Assembly (NCBI GenBank): GCA_963693285.1
Contig: OY848924.1
Location: 6,903,842-6,967,841, forward strand
Reading direction: 5' to 3'
Length of the DNA stretch: 64,000 nt
Origin: Xestospongia muta
Lineage: Eukaryota; Porifera; Demospongiae; Haplosclerida; Petrosiidae
In this document: piece by piece, positions 48,085 through 58,979 of the stretch
Layout: each line of letters begins with the position of its first letter
Numbering within the stretch: position 1 is the first letter of the stretch
The notes under the pieces: model-generated
Told to the model about the DNA's origin: nothing
The model's input: the letters and a program-made list of their open reading frames with translations, nothing else
Databases searched by the model: none
Translations under genes and position numbers: made by a program

Positions 48085-50460
48085 TCATCCATCCATGAAC
48101 CATTCATTCAAATGCTTACTTGAACAATTCATTGTAGTGTTAAACAAGGTAGGATTACTAAAATCTCCTATACTGTAATTATCAGTTTTATGTGCCCTAT
48201 AAAATGAAAACAACAACATTATAATCAATATTATGCATGAGTAATATTTTATAGTCTACTTATAAATATTTTATATTCATCAAATAGTTACTATTCTGAG
48301 GTTTAGAGAGAGAATAACCAAACACATGTCATTTTTATGGTTGCCTTTTGATCTGTTTATACAGCTAAATTGCCTAGCAATTTTGTTGAACTGCCTTAGC
48401 AACAGGAGTAATATGCATATTTAGAAATGAAGATGTGTATCATATTTGGAAACATAATACAGATAAACTTTACAATTAGATATACTATGATAAATACTGA
48501 CTTTTTTGTCCATCTGTAATTTAACAAACAGAATATGAAAACGATAACGAGTACAGTTCCAATGACAATGAAAACAGTTACACTGAATGATATGATGATC
48601 ATTTGGGAGGTAGAATCTGTGATCAAGAAAAAAATGGTATTAATTGAAGACTCTGTAGCTAACCTGAGGAAGTAGTAGATGTAGTTATGACTGTACTGGA
48701 TGTGGAAAGGACAACAGAACTTGTAGCAATAGATGTTATAAATATGGTAGTAGATTGAACAACAGTGGTACTTGACACAGCTAGGTGAAATATACTTGAC
48801 ACAGCTAGGTGAAATATACTTGACACAGCTAGTGCTAGGTAAAATATACAACTAGGTGACATGACCTGACCATGTATTGATATGAAGTAAGTTGTCATTG
48901 TGTACATAATCATTCTAAAACAGTTCATTTAATTTATATGTGGTAACGTTTTACTATCCTTTGAACATTAAATTTTCTCATGTACGATTATCAGGCCACA
49001 CTTTCCAAATTATGTCTTTGATCACACATGAGAGCTACCCTTTGCTACATATAGCAATATAATTATTATATAGTGTGTGTACATTATGTAATATCAATTT
49101 AGTTGAATCACGTCAAAACTCTGATTATGGTAGTTAACTTACGTATGACTGTTAGTTTCCATGTCTGTTTGTCTGAGCCAACACTGCATGAGACATCTGT
49201 GAAGTCTCCCTCTTCCAGTCTTCCAATAACTAGGCAAGTACAGGAGACATTGTATGGTGTTGAGAAGTCACAAGAAATATTTGCATTGACATGTCCAAAC
49301 TGTAAGTTTGGACAATTAAGTCTTGTATAATCTCCATTAGTATCACAACCTATACTATCCCTTCTTGGAGTTAATGTTGTATTAAACAATTGAAATGTCA
49401 TCATTTCATTACTTCTTACTGATGCTTTACAAGTAAAGCAGTATGTCTCATTGACTAGAATAACTATGTCATCTGGATAAGCTAATATTTCATTCACACC
49501 ACCTATATCTAATAGTGAAAGAATAAAGTAACAACACTATAAACAACAGTAAAAACAGTAAACATCCAGTGAAAAATGTATATGATTGTGTACACAAGCA
49601 ACTGCATGTTTTGACATGTTTTAACAAAACAGCCCCTTTATCAAATTAGATCACTTTATATATATATATATATATAGTCATGCTAGTCCTATATTATTGT
49701 CTATATAGTCATCATTAGCTAAATGATATAGTAGATAATAGTTATAGCATACATACTTTCTTTAGTGCTAACTGTGATTAAGTCTCCATCATAATTAGAC
49801 TGAGTTAGTGAACTAATTGTAACTATACATTGGTATCTGGTATCAAACAGAGGTGTATAAAATGGAGCAGATAATTCATGAGTGGTCGAATTAGCGGAGA
49901 AAGGAAGTGACTGATCTTGTATTGTCCTTATAGCTCCTGAAAATTGAACCTTCCATGACAGACTATAGCCATCAGGATAGGCTCCAGGTTGATAAGAGCA
50001 GTTTATAACTAGTGGTTTACCCCATGTGAAAAATTGGTTAGAGTTAATGTTAAGTTTCACAGGTATAGCTATAAGAAGAATAAAATATAAAATAATTTTA
50101 TATAGGAGAATACCTATCATGATACTTACGTATGAGGATTTTAAATGTAGAATTAACTGCATTATTAGTTGTAGTTCTACAAATATATCTTCCTTCGTTA
50201 GTTTTATTTAGAATGAAGTTGTGATATTTTGTTGGTGGTCCTAACGACTTTGGGCCACTTTCAGAGTCAAGATAAAAGAAAGTTGCATCTACTGGTCCCA
50301 CATTTAAATCATCGGTGCATGTTAGATTCACAAAATTATTATCTCTGTCCACATGTATTGTAGAGGATATACCCGTAGCTCGAGTTGCAAGGAGACAAAG
50401 GAGCACACCAACCATCGTTATTATCTTGTACGCTGGCTGTAGTTGTAGTTGAACAATCAT
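48085..50460 (-). CDS. Gene G: kinase-less Ig receptor with short tail
   Basis: Exons 50460-50130 (signal peptide + Ig1), 50068-49757 (Ig2), 49502-49143 (Ig3), 48834-48664 (Ser/Thr stalk), 48616-48502 (membrane helix) and 48196-48085 (tail) join in frame to about 466 residues. The tail (KAHKTDNYSIGDF... to a TGA) shares its first residues with the tail exon of the 57.5-54.6 kb receptor and then diverges; it has one tyrosine and no kinase. Unlike its sister B1, the membrane exon is not frameshifted. The stalk contains three in-frame 24-nt repeats. Probably a membrane-anchored partner or decoy of the RTKs, by inference. Confidence 0.7.
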
Positions 50461-50540
50461 ACTTGCATTCAGGGTGACAGGGGAGCCTGAACTTTATGGA
50501 CGATAATTATGGAATGGATACACACAAAGCAAGTACTGTA

Positions 50541-50700
50541 ATAGTAGCCAGACCCTTTCCTAGAACATTAATAGTGGACTTGGAGTAAGTTAATGCTGTG
50601 CTTAGCTGGCTTAGGGCCAAGTCTCCATGACCATGCTGCCAAGACTACATTTTGTTATTGTAACCACATCCTTTCCTATAGAATATTGGAGTATATAAAT
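50541..50700. repeat. Partial copy of the 15.5/21.8 kb dispersed repeat
   Basis: Same orientation as 15755-15893, with the CCAAGTCTCCATGACCATGC block. It lies where the receptor 5' flank of gene G is cut short, so it marks a rearrangement joint. Confidence 0.65.
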
Positions 50701-52079
50701 GGTGTACTCAGTTAGCTGAGGAGCTAATTTGTAACCAAGACTACATTTTATTATAGTAGGAAGCCAGATCCTTTCCTAGTATATAAATGCTACAAGTATG
50801 TACTCAGTTGGCTGAGGGGCCAGTCAAAACTATATTTCATCTTAGTACACAAATAAATATACTAAGAATTACTTGGTGTATTCAGTTGGTTAACGTTGAC
50901 TATATTCAGTTGGTTAATGTTGACTATATTGACAATAATGTAGGATTAGTATGACTATATATATAAACATGGCCTAATTTGATAAAAGGGACCATTTTTT
51001 GTTAAAACATGTCAAAACATGCAGTTGTTGTGTACACAACCATACATTTTTCACTGGATGTTTACTAAATTATATCTTAGTTGGAAAACAATTGAATGCA
51101 ATATTTAGAAAACATTCTTCATACAGAATTGCTTATATGTTAGCTTTTATAAAATTTTTGATAAAAATGGTCACTAATTGTAAATCGGGTCACGAACATC
51201 AACTAATATACTGAAAAATGGACACAAACTATGCAAGCAATTGACTCTTCTGTAGTAAAGACAATGTATAATTCAATTAGCTATGAACAACTTCATTGAA
51301 GATATTGTCTGCCCAGTTGAGTATATAATTCAATATGGTTTGATTTTTTGCCTTCAGCTTAATTTTGTCCTTTTCTTTTAATTCTAGAATACGAATTATA
51401 AATAATACTTTGTTGCTCATACATTTCCAACTACACTGGTGCAATACACTTTATGTAACACCATACTATGAAATAATTATGATAATCTATGTCCCATATT
51501 GTTGTTTTGTCTCTACAATATATGGCCAATGTTATTAACACATGGTAGGCATATGTGAAGGTTCTGAAAAGTTAATATTGAATAAGTCTACATAGTCAGT
51601 CATTTAGTAATCTTGAACTAGCTCTTTTAAACGTTTAAACTTCAACTAGGTATTATACATGTACACAATCACTTTTGTATACAATATCAACTGTCAGAAC
51701 TATATTTCTCTTCTGATTGGTTATTATCCATCCTTAATTACTTGAATCACCTTATACTCATCTCATTGGTCACTACCTCCTTCAGTACTATTAGTGCATG
51801 TAGATACCGATTATAATAAATAATAACATTATAATAATTCTTATCAATTGAGATATTTACATTATTAAGAGGACATACATTTCTTTATTAGAATAAAACA
51901 ATTAATTCACTCTCAATTTAGCTCACCTCATCAAATGGTTTATATTTTCCTATAGTAGTATCAATAAATGGTGCATTGTATCAACAACCATAAATCTTGT
52001 AATCAGATTATAATAGAGGAGACTTGGCTTTAGTAGAATATGTTGTACGTGTTCAGTATATTAACAGATTTCTTATGAT
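50701..52079. other. Intergenic block, duplicate of 22.6-23.7 kb
   Basis: Follows the 22.6-23.7 kb sequence with small insertions and deletions and contains the empty MITE site near 50741. No gene is supported; frames such as 50999-51214 lack any domain. Confidence 0.55.
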
Positions 52080-53065
52080 GATTATAGTAGTTGACAGAAT
52101 TGTCAACTGAAGCTGCAGTAAAGCCAATATAGTTAGCTAGTGGTTTTATAATGTCTTCCAAAGACTGAACTAAATCAGAGGATGTTGGTCTCTCATCTGG
52201 ACTACATTTCCAAAAGAAAATCATTAATCTGTATCTGAAGACAACATATATTATATTTCCAAAAGAACATCATTAATGTGTATCTGAAGACAATACATAT
52301 TATATTTACAAAAGAACAATATTATAATTGAAAATTCATTCTATAATTGTTTTGGAAGATTCTGACTTCACAGTGAACACACTGAATGGAGCTATAAATA
52401 TTGTATGATTAGTAGCAGTCTCAGTGGAAAACCATAGCAAAAAGCTTTGAACATGATCAGTCAAACCTATCACTGTGGCATTTGTAGTTAGTGTTAATAA
52501 AACTCATTGGATGCTATCTGTGTCAGCAGTTAAAGGATGCAGTTCAATTTCTATCATACATTGATTTTCTATTAATATCTAGTTTCTTACATTTCCTCAG
52601 AACAAGATTATTTGGACTGAGAAGTCTGCCTCCACTGTCCAATAATTGAACCACAGTCAAATAATCTAGATCAGAATAGGGAGTTTTACCAAGACCGAAC
52701 ACCTCCCAACGTAACACATCATATGACCATTATGCAATGTAATTGTAAAGCTTCACCAATAAACATGATATACTGACCATATCTGTCTTCTCAGAGAATA
52801 GACCATCATCAAGGCTCTCTAAAACCATCCTCTTAACTGGCAATTTGATAACAGTTTTATCTGAATCATTTTTTCCCATTGTCTGAAATATTTGCATGCA
52901 AAAAACATCTTCTGAGAGTCCAAAGTCAGAAACTTTAGTAATCCCATTAGTATCAATCCTAAATAACAGAGTGAATTGAGGAGAGCTAAACATAACTTAC
53001 ATGCTGTTTCTAACTGCAAGATCTCTATGTATGAATTTCTGTTGATCTAGATAAGGCTAAAGAGA
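52080..53065 (-). pseudogene. RTK kinase C-lobe, decayed copy
   Basis: Minus-strand exons in correct order: HRD exon end (QQKFIHRDLAVRNSM, about 53050-52999), DFG exon (about 52960-52780, with PVKRMVLES), WSYG exon (about 52735-52600, reading WSYDVLRWEVFGLG and frameshifted near its end), and the last exon (about 52235-52085, with FFWKCSPDERP). It is more complete than the 24 kb copy. No N-lobe precedes it on this strand. Confidence 0.75.
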
Positions 53066-53119
53066 GATAGTAATTTTGTGAGTCTAAAAGTGCATTGATC
53101 TTTAAATATGCATGGCCAT

Positions 53120-53277
53120 CACTTTGAACTTTCTATTATGATGACTGTAAAAGTGGTGCTATGTTGCTGGGACAACCAACAAGATATCACAATTTCACTC
53201 TAAATAAAACAAATGAAGGAAGATATACTTGTAAAATTATAACTAATGGTACATCTAATCCTTTAATTCTTATACGT
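53120..53277 (+). pseudogene. Inverted Ig1 exon fragment
   Basis: Plus-strand frame LGQPTRYHNFTLNK...EGRYTCK ending in LIRKC with a GTAAGT donor, matching the second half of receptor Ig1. The first half, including the leader, is missing. Confidence 0.65.
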
Positions 53278-53499
53278 AAGTGTCATGTTATTAACTTACA
53301 ATTATTGCTATATATATATATTATATACCATAATGTAGATATTCTACAATCTTAGTAAGTATCTCAATGCTATTGAGATCAACAGAACAAGTGTCTATTA
53401 ACACTAATGAATAAAACATTGTAATATTTATATGGCTAAATCTAAATCCTTATGCCTAGACCACTCAACTATCAGTGTTAATCTAACATATAAACTTAA

Positions 53500-53935
53500 G
53501 GTGAATTTGGTATAGTTTATTGAGGACTACTAACTCCTGATGATGACATCAATAATGGAATTCCAGTAACTTTTGCTGTTAAAAAAAACTTTAAGGTCAG
53601 TAGTATCACTAACTTTAAAATCATTCATAATTCTTCAATCGGAAGGTCTTCATAGTAAAGATGTTGACTCCATTATGGAAGAGAGTCTAAAGACGTCTTA
53701 TTTTGATCATCCTAATGTACTTTCTCTTATTGGAGTCTGTCTTGATCTTGGTCAAGCATCTCACATTGTAATGCCTTTTATGGATAGAGGTAGTCTGTTG
53801 TCTTATCTAAAGAAAGAGAGACTAAATTTAACAATAGCTGAAACCAGTGATGATGATATTGTACTCAATGCAAGGAAACAGCTTCTTTCCATGTGCTTAC
53901 AAGTTTTGAAGGAAATGTTGTATTACAGAGAGTAG
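53500..53935 (+). pseudogene. Inverted kinase N-lobe and hinge fragment
   Basis: 53503-53597 is the glycine-loop exon with an in-frame stop after VY and an A-run frameshift at the lysine; 53645-53930 is the next exon, open through SLIGVCLDLG and MCLQVLKEMLYY, then cut before the HRD motif. It abuts the leader fragment on the other strand at 53940. Confidence 0.75.
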
Positions 53936-53937
53936 GC

Positions 53938-54002
53938 CCCTAGCTTGAGCTGCAAGGAGACAAAGGAATACAAAGATTAACATTAAGATCTTGTATGACA
54001 TA
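53938..54002 (-). pseudogene. Receptor signal-peptide fragment
   Basis: Minus strand from 54002: MSYKILMLIFVFLCLLAAQA, a typical leader whose end matches the LCLLATRA of the RTK first exons. The Ig1 that should follow is replaced by inverted kinase sequence. Remnant of yet another receptor gene. Confidence 0.6.
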
Positions 54003-54600
54003 TTCCACTGTAGCTAAGTACTCTCTACTAAATAAATTCAAACCATAATAATCCAGATTTTATACAATGCATGATTTGATTAAGACTATAGCAGATTAAA
54101 CAGTAAAAAACATTAACAGGCCACTATATATCATATATACTAAGTTAGACAATAATTAATAGATTAGAGGTTTCTACAAGAAATAAAGCAAGGCTGGAGT
54201 GCTTGTATGAAACAACAATCATCTAATTAATTTAGACAAGTTAAGCTACAAGGCCAACCCAGTCATACCATGTTAAGCATGTTAACTCAGTAAATTATAA
54301 ATAATTTTTTTTTATATTAATGATATCTATCAGACGAAAATAGATACCTCATGCTTAAAAATATCTGAGCCATTTGATGATATATATATCATGTTTCTTA
54401 TTAACATTAAGTAAATTTATCCATAAATATTGTGAAACGATGGTAGTATGGCATCATTACATGATAGTCATTTTGTTATGTTGTGAGCATGATTGTATTA
54501 TGCAAAAAAGTTGGAAATCAGATGTATCGATTGATTTTGAGACTTAAACCTTTAGTTAAATATAGTATGAAAATTTATAACACAGATTATTCAGGTAACT
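54003..54600. other. Intergenic, no gene seen
   Basis: AT-rich spacer between the pseudogene pile and the 3' end of the next minus-strand gene; contains its presumed 3' UTR. Confidence 0.5.
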
Positions 54601-54636
54601 GAAACTATAATAACTTGTTGTCATCACTGACTGACA

Positions 54637-57523
54637 TCAGCTCTGTATGTATCCATTATTGTCTTCTACAGCAATAGTTAATTGTTTAGGTCTTACAGAT
54701 GAGACATCATCTGAAAATTGAAATGGAGTATTCTGACCATAAGATGTCCAAATAGTTTGAGGATCATGACAGTAGTATTCTATGTCTATATCTAAGACAT
54801 CTTCAAACAGTTGGTCATTGTTTGTTGGTGTATCGTATTTTTCTTTTGGTATATAGTTACCGATATTAGTAGTGTTATCAAAACCATTGGTAGCTGCTAA
54901 ATAACCTGCTTCATTAACTAGGTGAGTTAGAGGAAATGGTGTTGCCATGGAAATAACTTCTGAGTTATTGTTATCAAATGTTGTATCATATTTTTCTTTT
55001 GGTACATAGTTACCGATATTAGTAGTGTTACCAAAACCATTGGTAGTTGCTAAATAACCTGCCTCATTAACTGAGTGAGTTAGAGGAAATGGAGTTGCCA
55101 TGGAAACAACTGCTGAATTATTGTTATCAAATCGTATATCGTGTTTTTCTTTTGGTATATAGTTATTGATGCTAGTAGTGTTATCAAAACCATTGGTGGT
55201 TTCTAAATATCCTGCCTCATTAACTGAGTGACTTAGAGGAAAAGGAGTTGCCATGGTAATGATGTCTGAATTGTTGTTTTCAAACACACTATTTATATGA
55301 GAATTGGTTGCTTGAGGAGATGCACAGGACTCTTCATTTGATGTAATGCTGTTCACACCATGATGAGAACTTGTAGTAGACAGTTGAGTAATCTCCAGAG
55401 AGTTAGTCTTTGTTATGCTACCATCAAATGAAGGTGGTGAATTTGTTGATAGCATTTCAGGAGAAACATTGTTTAATTTGATATTGTCTTGTATTGGCGA
55501 TGGACATTGTTCTTCATTGATGGTAGTAATCTGTTTAGTGTCTAGTATTTGTTCAATTGTAATGATAGATTCGCTAATGCTAATAATATCTAGCATCCGA
55601 GTAACATCAAACAACTGATCCTATAAAAAGAAAACCATTTAGTTAATAGTCAAATTGTGGTGGTAGAAAAGATTCACAGAATAATGACATAATGTGACAA
55701 CTAAGAACATTTTCTAAAGTGAACAATATATATGACCTGTCTGAACATTTGTCAATGCACAAGATTAATGCCATGGCAACATGTGTACATGTGTATGACA
55801 ACATATGTACATCTAATTACAGTACTGATGTAATTGTTGTTGTAACAAATTATTATGTACATGTACTGTCACCATGACAACACTTGTACATGTTTCCATG
55901 GAAACACTATTGTTGTACAAATTTATGCAACTAACATTTCTAAAGCCTCCTCTGTAATTATCAGTTTTATGTGCCCTATAAAATGAAAACAACAACATTA
56001 TAATCAATGTTATGCAAGAGTATTGTTTTATAGTCTACTTATAAAAAAATTATATTCATCAAATGGTTACTATTCTGAGGTTTAGAGAGATAATAACCAA
56101 ACACATGTCATTTTATGGCTGCTGTTGATCTGTTTATACAGCTAAAACCATGCCTAGCAATTTTGTTGAACTGCCTTAGCAACAGGAGTAATATGCATAT
56201 TTAGATACGAAGGTGTGTATCATATTTGGAAACATAATACAGATAAACTTTACAATTAGATATACTATGATAAATACTGACTTTTCTGTCCATTTGTAAT
56301 TTAACAAACAGAATATGAAAACGATAACGAGTACAGTTCCAAAGACAATGAAAACAGTTACACTGAATGACATTAAAAATATGATGATCATTTGGGAGGT
56401 AGAATCTGTGATCAAGAAAAAATGGTATTAACAGAAGACTCTGTAGCTAACCTGAGGAAGTAGTAGATGTAGTTATGACTGTATTGGATGTGGAAAGAAC
56501 AACAGAACTTGTAACAATAGATGTGATAAATGTGGTAGATTGAACAACAGTGGTACTTGACACAGCATCAATGGAAGTTGCTGTGCCTAGTACCAGCGAG
56601 GATGATGTTGGTATTATCTCTAAACCTATATAGTAGTAAAGCATAGAAGTAAGTTTGTCTCACAGAGAATTACATTACCAGTAAAAGAACAGGCAGCAGT
56701 CATAATATTTGGATGGTAGTTTTGAAAATCGTAATCTTCTATGCAGCCTGAAAAAACACATATCACATCCTTTGACACAGGGAGGTTACCAACATCTCGT
56801 GGACTACTGCTAGTGTCAACTTCATAATCAAAGCAAGTTAAAGACCTTGGATATCCAGGAAGCTATTTTGGTCAGAACAGACAAACATATAAGAGCTTCT
56901 GCCAACTATGGTTGATATACGTAAAGATTAAAATTTACCATATTTCCTTATAAATCAATATAATATATTAATACTCTAAACTGATAAAACTTTTTGACTT
57001 CATTAATTGATGCACAAACACTTGTCATGTTCAATTGTGTATATAAATTTGTTTGTGTCCAGTCATTATACACAAAATAAAATCAAAGTCTATATACAGA
57101 ATTTTATTAAGCTATAAATATTTGCCTTTGAAATTAGATAGCCAACTAACCGATCTATTGCTTGCAGAAATATTGAAACAGTCGTATTCAATAGTAACTT
57201 TGTTTACTATGAGTGAACTTGAGGGATGCCATGAAACACGAGCAAATGAGTCATTGGTGCAATTGGCATGAATAAATAGGTATTGTCCTGGTGCTTTATT
57301 TGCTGTACCAGGAAGAAATAAAATTATACTAAAATTGAATGATCTAACATTAAACCTTTAACATAACAAACTAATTGATCACAAGCAGTGATGTATAGTA
57401 CAACATTTTAAATTATCAAAATAGTAGTATAAATCATCACTTACTATATGCACATGATTTATCACATCCAGTATTGATGGTAATAAGAAGAGAAAGAAAC
57501 ACTGCAAACTCTGGTAACACCAT
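54637..57523 (-). CDS. Gene F: single-pass receptor with three 51-residue tail repeats
   Basis: Exons 57523-57445, 57302-57151, 56862-56679, 56625-56452, 56405-56282, 55975-55936 and 55620-54637 join in frame to about 578 residues. Leader: VLPEFAVFLSLLITINTG. The ectodomain (about 120 residues, Cys-containing) is not recognised. Then come a Ser/Thr stalk, one helix (FSVTVFIVFGTVLVIVFIF) and a long tail. The tail holds three repeats of about 51 residues with the pattern FDNNNS..SMATPFPL.HSVNE, AGYL and NY.PKEK, then EYYCHD and a C-terminal NGYIQS. No catalytic domain is seen. Repeated tyrosines in a fixed context suggest SH2/PTB docking, by analogy. Its stalk, helix and first tail exon are paralogous to those of genes B1 and G. 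A 42-nt stretch inside exon 56862-56679 could also be an intron. Confidence 0.75.
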
Positions 57524-57544
57524 GTTATTCTACTCCAACTAGTG

Positions 57545-58430
57545 TTGCTGATATCATCTTCCTCTCAAAATGGCTGCTTGAGTCCAAACAAATATATTTG
57601 ATTACACTTGTAATGATTTATTAAATTTTTATGGGGTTACTGGTATGAAAGTTATTGACTATTTTTAACTTCAATACACACATTATACAATCATGACTCA
57701 AGTTTCATGATACACATTATATAATATCTCTACATAGCACGTTCTGAACTAATTGAAGCCTATTATTCATGTAATAACTGCTATAACTAGCAAGCAGACA
57801 TGTGGCTGCTTTGTGTTGACTACCCATACATGGCTTTAATTATAGAAGCCAGACTACAAAGAATACTTGCTGGCTCACAGGCTCAGTGGTTAGTGGTCAA
57901 GTTATTATTGGGTTGATCTTTGAGGTCTTCATAACATTATCTTTTAATTCCCAACATGTGCTTTGGCTGTTACAAGATATAATCTAAACAAACATTGAAC
58001 AAATATGGATCAGTAAATAAATGTATTCAGCCATTCACGAGGGAAATTGTTAGAGATAGAGAGACAAGTGGTGTTGATATCCACCTTTCTAGGTCACATG
58101 ACTAATGCACTCTATATGATGTTTATATATACAGATGCTGTAATTTTGATCAGCCAGCTGGCAGTAGCACTGCCTATGTACAATGTTTTCTCTTTTGATT
58201 CTTCCTATTTTATAACCAATAATTGTTGTCATAGCAGCATAGGCAGGACAATATTATATGTCCCTTTATCATCAGACAAACAACAGGGTTGCCTATACAG
58301 ACATTACGATATGACTATTATCTATATTTACATGTAAATGATATAATACTATAATACATGTAGATAATTTGGGAAAAACTGACTGTCACGCCTCTATGTG
58401 TTTAATGAAATAATTCAAACTATAACCACT
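57545..58430. other. Intergenic, no gene seen
   Basis: Spacer between the starts of gene F and the next element; the frame at 58047-58337 has no supporting features. Confidence 0.5.
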
Positions 58431-58439
58431 ATTGTTAAT

Positions 58440-58621
58440 AAAGGGTGGTTCTTGGTGTAACTCGACTATGATGACATCATAATGAAATGATACATAGTGA
58501 TGTCATCATATTGGTGACACCACCTAAACCCTAACCAAGCCTAACATTATTAACTCTATGACACATTGTGACGTCATCATAGGACATCATCAGTCAAGTT
58601 ACACCAAGAAGCACCCTTAAT
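58440..58621. mobile_element. Palindromic MITE, about 180 bp
   Basis: Left end AGGGTGGTTCTTGGTGTAAC and right end GTTACACCAAGAAGCACCCT are inverted copies; inner GATGACATCAT blocks also pair. TAATAA flanks both sides, a likely target duplication. Confidence 0.8.
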
Positions 58622-58979
58622 AAAGGAGATATAATTAGACAGCTGCTTCATTCTTTATAAAAGTTGAATAGGAGAGCTACAGGTGAAAACAGAAGAGCAG
58701 GTGTACTTTTGATATAGCAAATTGCATGCTAGATTTTTGACTGATTTGGCAGTCCATATATCTTCTTTGCACATTAATATGATCATACTCATCTCTTCCA
58801 TATAGAACTTTAATATTTTATTATGTAATAAAAAATGTCACTCACTACAAAACAATGCACATAAAAAATTTAACTATGACTAATCCATAATTTTAAAAAA
58901 ATGCCTAGAGGATAACAAAAGAAATCAATTTTCACTCAGTATTATTATTAGTCAGTTATAGGGCAAGGAACCATATTGT

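Noticed and set aside
56960..57065. Possible FN3-like exon (WTQTNLY... VCASINEVKKFYQFR) in gene F
   Set aside because: The peptide resembles an FN3 strand pair, but no AG acceptor gives that frame and skipping it keeps the gene in frame; left as a possibility only.
58047..58337. 96-codon plus-strand frame
   Set aside because: No homology, no splice or promoter context; composition matches intergenic DNA.
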